DNA from: Gordonia rhizosphera NBRC 16068
GTDB taxonomy: Bacteria > Actinomycetota > Actinomycetes > Mycobacteriales > Mycobacteriaceae
Direction of reading: 5' to 3'
NCBI RefSeq assembly: GCF_000298195.1
Contig: NZ_BAHC01000171.1
Location: 1-49,487, forward strand
DNA: 49,487 nucleotides
The stretch's first letter is position 1. Every line of letters begins with the position of its first letter. Below are positions 16,396 through 24,468 of the stretch, in pieces. Under the pieces are notes generated by a model. The model did no database searches and was not told where the DNA came from. It was given only the letters and a program-made list of their open reading frames with translations. The position numbers and the translations under genes are program-made.

Positions 16396-17166
16396 ATGAC
16401 CGATCACAACACGCGAACTGACATGCTCGCGGGCCGGGTCGCGTTGGTGACCGGCGCCGGCCGCGGAGTCGGGGCGGCCATCGCCGCCCGACTCGCCGGC
16501 AATGGCGCCCACGTCGCCGTCAACGATGTCCACGCGGACCGCGCCGAGGATGTGGCGCAGGAGCTGACGGCGCGCGGCGGGCACGCGATCGCCGCCGCGG
16601 GTGACGTCACCGATCCCGAGGCTGTCGCCCGGATCGTTCGCGAGATCCACACATCATCAGGATCCATATCCATCCTGGTGAACAACGCCGGTATCCCGGT
16701 GACCGGGATACCGCTCACACCGTTCTCGGAATCCGATCCGGCCGAGTGGGAGAGCATGTTCCGGCTCAACACCTTCGCGGTGATGCACCTCTGTCGAGAG
16801 GTGATCCCCATAATGACCGGGCTCGGCTGGGGCCGGATCATCACGATCTCCTCCGACTCGGGCCGGACCGGTGAGGCGCAGATGGCGGCGTATGCCGCGT
16901 CCAAGGCCGCTGGGGCGTCGTTGATGCGCTCACTGGCAAAGGAACTCGGCCCGTCCGGGGTGACCTGCAATTCGTTGTCGCTCGGCACGATCGCACCCGA
17001 CTCCGCCGACTCCGAGGCCCTCGCCTCCCACGCCCGTCGCTATCCGGTTCGTCGCCTCGGCATGCCGGACGATGTCGCCGCCGCGGTTCTGTGGTTGGTG
17101 TCGGACGGCGGCGGCTGGACCACGGGCCAGACCATCCCGATCAACGGTGGATATTCGACGAGCTGA
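16396..17166 (+). CDS. Short-chain dehydrogenase/reductase
   Basis: 256 residues from ATG 16396, which has AGGAGG seven bases upstream. The cofactor motif is VTGAGRGVGAAIA, the strand-4 motif NNAGI, the catalytic Ser region ITISSDSG, and the active pair YAASK. The C-terminus INGGYSTS is typical of classical SDRs. It would oxidise or reduce a hydroxy/keto group, possibly a hydroxyacyl-CoA. It is followed 145 bp later by a thiolase, so the pair could carry out the last two beta-oxidation steps. Confidence 0.88.
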   Translation: MTDHNTRTDMLAGRVALVTGAGRGVGAAIAARLAGNGAHVAVNDVHADRAEDVAQELTARGGHAIAAAGDVTDPEAVARIVREIHTSSGSISILVNNAGIPVTGIPLTPFSESDPAEWESMFRLNTFAVMHLCREVIPIMTGLGWGRIITISSDSGRTGEAQMAAYAASKAAGASLMRSLAKELGPSGVTCNSLSLGTIAPDSADSEALASHARRYPVRRLGMPDDVAAAVLWLVSDGGGWTTGQTIPINGGYSTS

Positions 17167-17251
17167 TCGCTGGTGAACGGGCCAGGACCTCGGATGATCT
17201 GCTCGCATCCGTGAATGGCAGACTAACAGAGCATTGTGCTGTTCAGCTCCC

Positions 17252-17265
17252 TGAACTATGGTTCA
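17252..17265. promoter_or_regulatory. Perfect TGAAC-N4-GTTCA operator upstream of thiolase
   Basis: TGAACTATGGTTCA, extended on both sides to CCTGAACTATGGTTCAGG (17,250-17,267), lies 47 bp upstream of the thiolase start. It is one of three exact copies of the recurrent motif. Confidence 0.65.
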
Positions 17266-17311
17266 GGCATTCAGCACCGACAGCAGACCGCTCAGTGAAT
17301 CGAGGAATCAG

Positions 17312-18478
17312 TTGAACGAGGCCGTCATCGTCAGCGCAGTCCGAACCCCCATCGCCACTGCGCGAAAAGGAACATTGAAAGACACTCCCGCCGAGGAACT
17401 GGCGACTCACATCCTCTCCGAGGCGATTCGCCGCGCCGGAATCCCCGGCGAATCCGTGGACGACGTCATCTTCGCCGAATCCCTCTACGGCGGCGGTGAT
17501 CTCGCCCGCTATGCGGCTGCGGCAATGGGGTTGACGCAGGTCCCCGGCCAGGCCGTGAACCGGCATTGCGCGGGCGGCCTCACCGCGGTCGGCAATGCCG
17601 CGGGCTCGATTCGGTCCGGGATGGACCGCGTCGTCGTCGCGGGCGGTGTCCATTCCTTCTCCACCGGCCCCGCGCTGACCTGGCGCGTGCCCGGCACCGA
17701 CGAGACCCAGCGGCGAATCCCGCCGACCTTCCCGTACACCGCGGAGGCGACCGACGACACCAGCGTCTCGGTCGGATGGAACCTCGCGGTCAAGTACGGC
17801 CTGACGCGTGAACAGATGGACGCCTGGGCGGTGCGCTCCCACGAACGTGCGATCGCCGCGATCGACGCGGGTGTCTTCGACGATGAGATCACTCCGCTCA
17901 AGGTCACCCGCCCCGACGGCAGCGTCGTCGAATTCGCTATCGACGAGCACCCACGTCGCGACACGTCCTTGGCAAAGGCAGCAGCCCTCAAACCACTGCA
18001 TCCCGAGATCGACGCATTCTCGATCACCGCCGCGAACTCCAGCGGCATGAACGATGCGGCGGCCGCCTTGACCCTGACGTCCTCGTCGTACGCGGCCGAA
18101 CAGGGCCTACAGCCGCTCGGCACCATCCGAGCCTGGGGCGCGATCGGCGTGGACCCGAAATATACCGGCGACGGCGGCATCGTGTCGATCCCGCTCGTCC
18201 TGAAGCGGGCGGGGATCTCGCTGTCCGACGTCGCGCTCTGGGAGATCAACGAGGCCTTTGCGTCGGTCCCGGTCGCCGCGTGCCAGGAGCTCGGCATCGA
18301 CGACGGAAAGGTGAACATCTTCGGCAGCGGTTGTAGTCTCGGCCACCCGATCGCCGCGAGCGGCGCGCGCATGCTCACCACACTCACCCATGGGCTCCGG
18401 CGGCGTGGAGGCGGGATCGGTGTCGCCGCGATGTGTGCCGGTGGTGGCCAGGGCGGCGCGGTGGTCGTCGAGGTCTGA
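17312..18478 (+). CDS. Thiolase (acetyl-CoA acyltransferase family)
   Basis: 388 residues from TTG 17312, which has GAGGAATCAG directly before it and places the conserved NEAVIVSAVRTPIA at the N-terminus; an upstream GTG-led extension would include the operator and is unlikely. The nucleophilic Cys86 lies in VNRHCAGGLTAV. The NEAFAS motif, GHPIAASGAR (catalytic His) and CAGGGQGGA (second Cys) are all present. It would split a 3-ketoacyl-CoA with CoA. A DoxX-like gene follows after 48 bp. Confidence 0.9.
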   Translation: MNEAVIVSAVRTPIATARKGTLKDTPAEELATHILSEAIRRAGIPGESVDDVIFAESLYGGGDLARYAAAAMGLTQVPGQAVNRHCAGGLTAVGNAAGSIRSGMDRVVVAGGVHSFSTGPALTWRVPGTDETQRRIPPTFPYTAEATDDTSVSVGWNLAVKYGLTREQMDAWAVRSHERAIAAIDAGVFDDEITPLKVTRPDGSVVEFAIDEHPRRDTSLAKAAALKPLHPEIDAFSITAANSSGMNDAAAALTLTSSSYAAEQGLQPLGTIRAWGAIGVDPKYTGDGGIVSIPLVLKRAGISLSDVALWEINEAFASVPVAACQELGIDDGKVNIFGSGCSLGHPIAASGARMLTTLTHGLRRRGGGIGVAAMCAGGGQGGAVVVEV

Positions 18479-18526
18479 TCGACGAGGTGGACCAGCTTCG
18501 AGGTTTACAGAGAGGGAATCACAACG

Positions 18527-19087
18527 ATGACGACGAAAGATCGCCGGCACTCCATAGCCCCGCTCCTCTTGCGTGGCGCCATCGGTTCGACGATGGTGGC
18601 CCACGGAGTCAAACACGGCCGTAGCATCGACGGGACGGCCGGGTGGTTCGAGTCCATCGGATTCCGCGAGGCGCGTATGCAGGCGTGGGCAAGTGCAGTG
18701 GTGGAGGTCGGCGCCGGCGCGGCTCTGCTGGCCGGCCTCGGCACTCCGGTCGCCGCGGCCGCCGTGGTGGGCACGATGAGCGTTGCGGCGCGGTCGGTGC
18801 ACGTCCGGAACGGGTTCTTCATCACCAGCGAGGGCTGGGAATACGTCGCCAATCTGGCTACGGCGTCAGTGGTCCTGGCAGAGCTCGGCCCTGGCCGGTG
18901 GAGTGCCGACCGGTGGCTCGGCATCGATCGTCGGTTCGCCGGCCTCAAGGGTGCAGCCATTGCGGCCGGGCTCGGTCTGGGAGGCGCGGCCGCTCAACTG
19001 GTGGCGTTCCATCGTCCACCGGACACCTCGGCAACTCTCGACGAGTCCGCCGAGCCGGTCGTCAACACCACGGATGCGAGCGTGTGA
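18527..19087 (+). CDS. DoxX-family membrane protein
   Basis: 186 residues. Three to four hydrophobic helices are visible: around residues 10-25, 48-75, 100-125 and 145-165. The N-terminal LLLRGAIGSTMVAHGVKHG matches the start of DoxX-like proteins. DoxX proteins are small integral membrane proteins linked to redox or quinone processes in some systems; no reaction can be assigned. It is likely co-transcribed with the thiolase and ends nine bases from the convergent TetR stop. Confidence 0.8.
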   Translation: MTTKDRRHSIAPLLLRGAIGSTMVAHGVKHGRSIDGTAGWFESIGFREARMQAWASAVVEVGAGAALLAGLGTPVAAAAVVGTMSVAARSVHVRNGFFITSEGWEYVANLATASVVLAELGPGRWSADRWLGIDRRFAGLKGAAIAAGLGLGGAAAQLVAFHRPPDTSATLDESAEPVVNTTDASV

Positions 19088-19096
19088 CCGCCGGCG

Positions 19097-19726
19097 TCAG
19101 TCTGCGTCCCCGCCGCGGTATCCGGCACCTCTGAGCAGCAGGTCGACGTGATCGCGCACGAACTGATCCGATTTCTCCATCATCTGGTCGCGCAGATGTG
19201 CGGGCGTGACCATGACGTGCATGACCAGGCCGCCCAACAGGGCATCGATGAACACGGTGGGATTCGTGATCTCGGGCAGCGTCCCATCCGCAATGGCCTC
19301 GGAGACTGCTCGTCGCACGTTCTTGATATGCGGCAGGGCCACCTGGCTGTGGTAGACGTCGCGCAATTCGGGGTTCGACGCGGACTCCACGAACACCCGG
19401 AACATGATCATCCCGTCGGGAAGCGCGAATCCCGCCAGTGTTTCAGCGGCCATGGCGATCAGGCGTCCTCGGATGTCACCATGACCGTCGAGTTGGACAT
19501 CGGCCGGCGGGACGGTGAGCGCGGCCACGAGCAGATCCTCCCGCGAGTCGAACCGACGATAGAGAGAATCCTTGCTGACCCGTGCGGCCTTCGCGATCGC
19601 GCCGAAGTTGAATCCGGCCCAACCTCGTTCGCGATAGATCGTCCGGGCCGCGTCCATCACCCGGTGGTCGACGTCCGCGTCACGGGGGCGCCCCCGGGGT
19701 CGCGGAGCCGCCGAGACCTCCGTCAT
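19097..19726 (-). CDS. TetR-family regulator
   Basis: 209 residues from ATG 19726; the open frame runs further but overlaps another gene with non-protein composition. The HTH spans about residues 15-60 (VMDAARTIYRERGWAGFNFG, then VSKDSLYRRFDSREDLLVA). The basic lead-in PRPRGRPRD is common in TetR proteins. ATG overlaps the stop of the small upstream gene (ATGA). The perfect palindrome at 20,085-20,101, in the divergent gap before the aldehyde dehydrogenase, is its most likely site. Confidence 0.9.
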   Translation of the reverse strand: MTEVSAAPRPRGRPRDADVDHRVMDAARTIYRERGWAGFNFGAIAKAARVSKDSLYRRFDSREDLLVAALTVPPADVQLDGHGDIRGRLIAMAAETLAGFALPDGMIMFRVFVESASNPELRDVYHSQVALPHIKNVRRAVSEAIADGTLPEITNPTVFIDALLGGLVMHVMVTPAHLRDQMMEKSDQFVRDHVDLLLRGAGYRGGDAD

Positions 19727-20016
19727 CGCCACCCGATCTCGGGGTTGGCGGTGCCGGAGCACGGGATCCCCATGGGCAGAACGCCGGGGACACCCGGAAC
19801 ACCGTCGATGTGGATGAGCGCATCGCACCCTGTGCCGAGTTCGTAGAGGGCGCGCTCGACCCCCACGGGATCCGACAGGTCGCAGTAGATGTCGACGGGT
19901 GATTCCTCGGGTGTCACCAGGGACTCGAACGGGTCGTCATCCGCGCGGATCACTGTGAGGTCCGGCAAACGACGTGCATCGTCGCCGCGCAGATATTCGA
20001 GATCGGAGGTGGTCAC
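19723..20016 (-). CDS. Short protein, possibly a truncated SDR-like dehydrogenase
   Basis: 97 residues from GTG 20016, which has AGGAG five bases upstream, so it is probably translated. The middle (VDIYCDLSDPVGVERALYEL, then CDALIHIDGVPGVPG) resembles the part of SDRs such as 3-alpha-hydroxysteroid dehydrogenase after the second strand, but the glycine-rich motif and the catalytic YxxxK are missing. It may be a decayed gene kept as a leader that couples translation to the TetR gene. The family call is weak. Confidence 0.45.
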   Translation of the reverse strand: MTTSDLEYLRGDDARRLPDLTVIRADDDPFESLVTPEESPVDIYCDLSDPVGVERALYELGTGCDALIHIDGVPGVPGVLPMGIPCSGTANPEIGWR

Positions 20017-20084
20017 TCTCGCTCCTTGTGCATCGGGCTCTGTGAGTCTGTCGCGACGACCGACTCTCTGTGATGAAGATAATA

Positions 20085-20101
20085 CCGACCATCATGGTCG
20101 G
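20085..20101. promoter_or_regulatory. Perfect 17-bp palindrome in divergent promoter
   Basis: CCGACCAT-C-ATGGTCGG lies between the divergent TetR operon and aldehyde dehydrogenase gene. Length and symmetry fit a TetR operator. It differs from the TGAAC-N4-GTTCA motif, so this TetR probably has its own regulon. Confidence 0.6.
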
Positions 20102-20212
20102 CAAGTGCCGGGTTCGCGTTTGAACGATGTTATGGACAGATGAACGACCATTCGACTAGGTTCGGTCCCTACGGCACGTACGGGCGCGTCTGGACCACTG
20201 AGGAGCGAATTC

Positions 20213-21667
20213 ATGCGAACGATGTCGTCAGAATCGGCGGCCACCGGCTCGACCGGGGATATCGTCGACGGGGCTCGGACCGCGTTCGACACCGGACGCA
20301 CCCGTACGTTCGCCTGGCGGCAGCAACAACTGCAGGCCCTGCAGCGACTGCTCGAGGAGCGCAGCACCGAACTCGAACAAGCCCTTGCGCTCGACCTCGG
20401 TCGCAAGCCGATCGATGGCTACATGGCCGACATCATCTCGGTGAAGAACGAACTGACACATGTGCAGAAGCACCTGCGCAAGTGGCTCCGGGACCGGAAG
20501 GTCAGGACACCCCTGACCATGGGTCCGGGACAGTCACGGATTCACCTGCAGCCGTTGGGCACCGTGTTGATCATCGCCCCGTGGAACTATCCGATCCATC
20601 TGTCCCTGATGCCGCTGATCGGGGCGCTCGCGGCGGGTGACGCGGTGGTCCTCAAGCCCAGTGAGCTGGCACCGGCCAGCTCGGCCGCGTTGGCAGCGCT
20701 GCTCCCGGAGTATCTCGATGCCGAGGCCGTCAGGGTGGTGGAGGGCGGGGTCGAGGCGACCACCGACCTGCTCGACCAGAAATTCGACCACATCTTCTTC
20801 ACCGGGAACGAGACGGTCGGCAAGATCGTGATGGCGGCCGCCGCCCGGACGCTGACCCCGGTCACCCTCGAACTCGGCGGCAAATCCCCCGTGTGGATCG
20901 ATGACTCCTTCCCGCTCGACAAGGCCGCCGACTGGGTTGCCTGGGGAAAGACCACCAATAACGGACAGACCTGCGTCGCACCGGATTACGTGATCACCAC
21001 GCCGGATGTCGTACCCCGGCTCGTCGATTCGCTCCGTGCAGCGTTCCGCAGGATGTACGGTGACGATCCCCGCTCGAATCCCGACTACAGCCGGATCGTC
21101 AACGCGCGCCACACCCGGCGTCTCATCGACCTGCTCGGCTCGGGAACGGTTGTCGTCGGTGGCCGCCACGATGTGGACGATCGGTATCTCGAGCCGACCG
21201 TGCTCACCGATGTCGCCCCCGACTCGCCGGTGATGACCGAGGAGATCTTCGGCCCGATCCTTCCGATCGTGACCGTCGACAGTCTCGACGAGGCGATTAC
21301 GACGATCCGCAGCCGCGGCGAGCCGCTGGCCATGTATGCGTTCACCACCTCCTCGTCCACCCGCGAAGCGCTGCTCACCCGGACGAGTTCGGGTTCGGTC
21401 ACCTTCAACGCCGTCATGCTCCAGTTGGGGATACCCGATCTGCCCTTCGGCGGAGTGGGTGCCAGCGGAATGGGCACCTACCACGGCGAGAGCAGCCTCC
21501 GGGTCTTCAGCCACGAACGGTCCGCGTTCCGTCGATACAACGTCTCCGACAAGCTGATCCGGATGGCCTGGCCGCCCTTCACCACACGTGGTGAGAAGAT
21601 GCTCCGCCGGTCAGCTACAGACCGTCGACGATCCCGATCCGATCAGAGCATCAGCCGGCGGCGATGA
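20213..21667 (+). CDS. NAD(P)-dependent aldehyde dehydrogenase (class 3-like)
   Basis: 484 residues. It oxidises an aldehyde to the acid. The active Cys254 is in NNGQTCVAPDYV, the general base Glu220 in TLELGGKSP, and the Asn of the oxyanion hole in APWNYPIHLS (about 123-131). Cofactor loop FTGNETVGK is present. Lengths and the missing N-terminal 40-50 residues of class 1 enzymes point to the class 3/fatty aldehyde group. The C-terminal tail (after about 465) is Arg/Ser rich. ATG 20213 has GAGGAG eight bases upstream. It overlaps the end of the convergent TetR gene by 17 bp. Confidence 0.92.
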   Translation: MRTMSSESAATGSTGDIVDGARTAFDTGRTRTFAWRQQQLQALQRLLEERSTELEQALALDLGRKPIDGYMADIISVKNELTHVQKHLRKWLRDRKVRTPLTMGPGQSRIHLQPLGTVLIIAPWNYPIHLSLMPLIGALAAGDAVVLKPSELAPASSAALAALLPEYLDAEAVRVVEGGVEATTDLLDQKFDHIFFTGNETVGKIVMAAAARTLTPVTLELGGKSPVWIDDSFPLDKAADWVAWGKTTNNGQTCVAPDYVITTPDVVPRLVDSLRAAFRRMYGDDPRSNPDYSRIVNARHTRRLIDLLGSGTVVVGGRHDVDDRYLEPTVLTDVAPDSPVMTEEIFGPILPIVTVDSLDEAITTIRSRGEPLAMYAFTTSSSTREALLTRTSSGSVTFNAVMLQLGIPDLPFGGVGASGMGTYHGESSLRVFSHERSAFRRYNVSDKLIRMAWPPFTTRGEKMLRRSATDRRRSRSDQSISRRR

Positions 21668-22301
21668 CGATGCGCATCAGCGAAGCCGTGATGTCGTCCA
21701 GAACCTTTGTGTCACCGCGCGCCAGCTCGTTTCCGTACCAGACCGGCACGAGGTTCATCGCTCCTTGGATGGCCATGCAGGCGATCCGTTCATCGCGCAC
21801 GACAAACTCCCCGGACTCGATCCCGGCGTGAATGACCTCGCGGAAGATCCGTCCGTGACGACGCTGCCATTCGTGCACTGCATCCCCGATCGACGGCGGC
21901 CAGTCGAACGACTGCAGAAAGAGTCGGGCGATGTCGACGTTCTCCACCGAGATCAGTTCGATCTGTGTGCGAATCAGGTTCTCGAGCCGCTCCGCCGACG
22001 TGCCCTCGCGCGCCGCGGTCTCGGTGAGTCTCTGCTCCACATACGTCGCGCAGGACTCCAGCGTCGCCATCACCAACGCCTCTTTGCCGTCGAAGTAGTG
22101 GTAGATCGAGGCCTTCGACAGGTCCATCTGTTCCGCGATGTCATCGAGGTTGGTGAGGTGATAGCCGCGCTGGGCGATCATCTGCGCGGTCAACGACATC
22201 ATCTCGTTCAGTTTGCGATCGCGCCGACGCTGCTGGCGGCTTGCGGTCCCATCCGCGGTCCCCGACCACAAAGAGGACATGGTCACCTGATTCGAGTTCA
22301 T
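21651..22301 (-). CDS. TetR-family regulator
   Basis: 216 residues from ATG 22301 (GGGTGGG upstream); an ATG at 22331 lacks a ribosome site. The HTH is at about residues 30-80 (MMSLTAQMIAQRGYHLTNLD, then LSKASIYHYFDGKEALV). Upstream Arg-rich RQQRRRDRK binds DNA in many TetR proteins. The C-terminal domain (LFLQSFDWPPS, GAMNLVPVWYG) resembles the KstR2/fatty-acyl-CoA-responsive type in general layout. It precedes nothing on the same strand except the monooxygenase upstream and is a candidate for the shared operator. Confidence 0.88.
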   Translation of the reverse strand: MNSNQVTMSSLWSGTADGTASRQQRRRDRKLNEMMSLTAQMIAQRGYHLTNLDDIAEQMDLSKASIYHYFDGKEALVMATLESCATYVEQRLTETAAREGTSAERLENLIRTQIELISVENVDIARLFLQSFDWPPSIGDAVHEWQRRHGRIFREVIHAGIESGEFVVRDERIACMAIQGAMNLVPVWYGNELARGDTKVLDDITASLMRIVIAAG

Positions 22302-22432
22302 CCCACCCTCATGTCTGACGGAAATTGTCATTCACAGCGTATCGTCCGCCCGGATCAATGTCGTCCCGCTGGTGGGGTTTCGTCGTCTTGGCCGGAATTC
22401 GACCCCTGAGACGGGTTCGTGGCCAATGGGAT

Positions 22433-24259
22433 CTACCGCCGGTCTGGATCGATGGGTTCGATGCCGAGTTCGATGGCCTTGATCAGGAACGCGCTGAATC
22501 GCGAGTAGAAGCGTGCCATCCGGATGAAGCCGGAACCGAACCACAACCCGGGCTGCGCCGAGCGTCGCCACGTGTTGGCGTACTCACCGTCGGCGGCACG
22601 CGAGTATGCCGTGTCGATCTTCGCTGCCGCGGCACCGAGGCTCGGCCCCATGTGGCCCCAGAACTGGTGGTAGCCGGTGGCGAAGACGATGACATCCACG
22701 TCGAGCGTCGAGCCGTCGGTGAACGTGACGGTGTGCTGGTCGATGGAAGCGAGTTCCACGCCCTGCTTGAGCTTCACCCGACCGTCGGCGATCAACTGCG
22801 ACGCGCCAATGTCGATCTGGTAGCCGTCGTACCCGGACTGATGGGCTCCGACGACGCCGGTTCCCTCCGGGCCCCAGTTCAGCTTGAATCCCGCGCTTTG
22901 CAGGCGGTCCAAAAGGTCTCGATCGGCCTCGGCACTCTGCTCGACGACGCGTTTGAAGCCCGGGACACTCCTGACCCACGGACTGGAGTTGTTGACCTGG
23001 TCGGCATACTCGACCGGGAACGTCATCTCCTCCCCGAACAGCGAGTTGCCGAACCGGTGGTAGGAGTCGTAGGTGACGACGTAGGTCGAGCTTCGTTGGA
23101 CCATCGTGACGTCAGCACCGTGCTCGTAGAGGTCCTGGACGATCTCATGTCCGCTGACCCCGGACCCGACAACCAAGGCCCGCTTCCCGGCGAAGTCGGC
23201 GCCATCCTTGAACGCGTCGGAATGCATGTACCGGCCCGCGAACGTCTCGATACCCGAGATGTCGGGCACCTTGGGGGCGCCGAACATGCCGCCGGCGACG
23301 AAGAAGTGCCGTGGACGAAGCTCGCGGATGGTGCCGTCCTCGCGCCGCACCCGGATCGTCCATCGTTGCGCGACCTCGTCGTAGTCCCCGTCGAGGTACT
23401 CGGTGCCGGTCCAGACGTTCACGTCCATCAGCGTCGAGTAGCACTCGAGCCAGTCGGCAAACTTGTCCTTCGGTGTGTGAGCAGTCCACGTCGGCGGCAA
23501 CGGGAGGTAGGGCATGTGGTCACCGAAGACGCTGCTGTGCAGAGCCAGCGCCTCGTACCGGTTGCGCCACTGGTCACCGACCCGCGCGTGCCGATCGACC
23601 ACGAGTGTCGGGACATCGAGGGCCGCCAGTCGGGCGGCGACGGCGAGGCCGTTGTGGCCCGCGCCCAGGATCAGGACGGCGGGCTCGTCCTGTTCGAAGG
23701 CTGCCTCGGCTTGACGATCCGCGCGCCAACGACTGCGCCCGGGCACGATTCCGTACACCTTGCCCTCGGACCGATGCCGGTTGACGAGTTCGGGATGCCC
23801 CTCGATCTCCGTGATCTGCGACTGAACGGTCATGGCCGCGTAGCCATCGCCGGCGCGGACGAGCCGCACATATCCCCGGTCGATGCGGTTCGACGTCGTG
23901 AAGTCGAAGAACACCTCGATCTGCCCGTCGCCGACTACCGGCGGCAGTTGATCGTGCAGGGTGAATCCCGTTGCGTCGCAGGACTCTGCCCATTCCAGCA
24001 ACGCAGCGACAACGGCGCCGCGGCCGACCTTGCTGACGAAGTCCCATCGGAATGCCATGAAGTCACGCCAGGTCGCGTCCTCGCAGAACAGTGCGGTCAG
24101 CGCATCTGAATCCCTCGCGCCGATCGCGACGTTCAGCGTGTCCACCCAGTCCCGGGCCGCCACCACTGCGCCTGTCTCCCCTGCGTCGTTCGCTTCAGTG
24201 CCGTTCAGATCTGCGGCACTCTCGTTGACCTGACCCGGTTCGGTCATGACATCCACCAT
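22433..24259 (-). CDS. NTF2/SnoaL-domain fused to flavin-containing monooxygenase (FMO/Baeyer-Villiger type)
   Basis: 608 residues. Residues about 30-150 form an NTF2-like domain (VAARDWVDTLNVAIGARDSD, FCEDATWRDFMA). From about 190 a class B flavoprotein follows: FAD motif ILGAGHNGLAVAARL, the fingerprint FAGRYMHSDAF (FxGxxxHxxxF), NADPH motif VVGSGVSGHEI and the ATGYHQFW segment. Such enzymes oxygenate ketones to esters/lactones or oxidise heteroatoms. With a lactonase-like gene in the cluster, ketone to lactone is the best guess (inference). ATG 24259 has AAAGGA upstream. The gene diverges from the KstD-like gene and shares an operator region. Confidence 0.87.
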   Translation of the reverse strand: MVDVMTEPGQVNESAADLNGTEANDAGETGAVVAARDWVDTLNVAIGARDSDALTALFCEDATWRDFMAFRWDFVSKVGRGAVVAALLEWAESCDATGFTLHDQLPPVVGDGQIEVFFDFTTSNRIDRGYVRLVRAGDGYAAMTVQSQITEIEGHPELVNRHRSEGKVYGIVPGRSRWRADRQAEAAFEQDEPAVLILGAGHNGLAVAARLAALDVPTLVVDRHARVGDQWRNRYEALALHSSVFGDHMPYLPLPPTWTAHTPKDKFADWLECYSTLMDVNVWTGTEYLDGDYDEVAQRWTIRVRREDGTIRELRPRHFFVAGGMFGAPKVPDISGIETFAGRYMHSDAFKDGADFAGKRALVVGSGVSGHEIVQDLYEHGADVTMVQRSSTYVVTYDSYHRFGNSLFGEEMTFPVEYADQVNNSSPWVRSVPGFKRVVEQSAEADRDLLDRLQSAGFKLNWGPEGTGVVGAHQSGYDGYQIDIGASQLIADGRVKLKQGVELASIDQHTVTFTDGSTLDVDVIVFATGYHQFWGHMGPSLGAAAAKIDTAYSRAADGEYANTWRRSAQPGLWFGSGFIRMARFYSRFSAFLIKAIELGIEPIDPDRR

Positions 24260-24318
24260 GAGTGGGTCCTTTCATCGACTCGATTCGACCGATCGTGCGC
24301 GAACCTGGCGGTAGACTG

Positions 24319-24332
24319 TGAACCATGGTTCA
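24319..24332. promoter_or_regulatory. Perfect TGAAC-N4-GTTCA operator, divergent FMO/KstD-like promoters
   Basis: TGAACCATGGTTCA lies 60 bp upstream of the monooxygenase start. A second copy follows exactly 100 bp away at 24,419. Confidence 0.65.
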
Positions 24333-24418
24333 GAATACTTAACCAGCGTCGGCACATCGCCGCCCATCAATTCGACCTATCGTTTGGAATATGACTCATA
24401 AGTTGATATACGCTTGAC

Positions 24419-24432
24419 TGAACCATAGTGCA
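24419..24432. promoter_or_regulatory. Second operator copy upstream of KstD-like gene
   Basis: TGAACCATAGTGCA matches the motif at 9 of 10 arm positions and stands 37 bp before the flavoprotein start. A pair of sites 100 bp apart in one divergent promoter suggests each direction has its own site. Confidence 0.55.
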
Positions 24433-24468
24433 AGTTTTTGAATGATGGTAAGCAAAGCGAGGTTCGAC

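Noticed and set aside
24319..24332. KstR or KstR2 steroid operator
   Set aside because: The known KstR motif has a different core (TnnAACnnGTTnnA) and KstR2 uses a CAAG core; the repeat here is TGAAC-N4-GTTCA.
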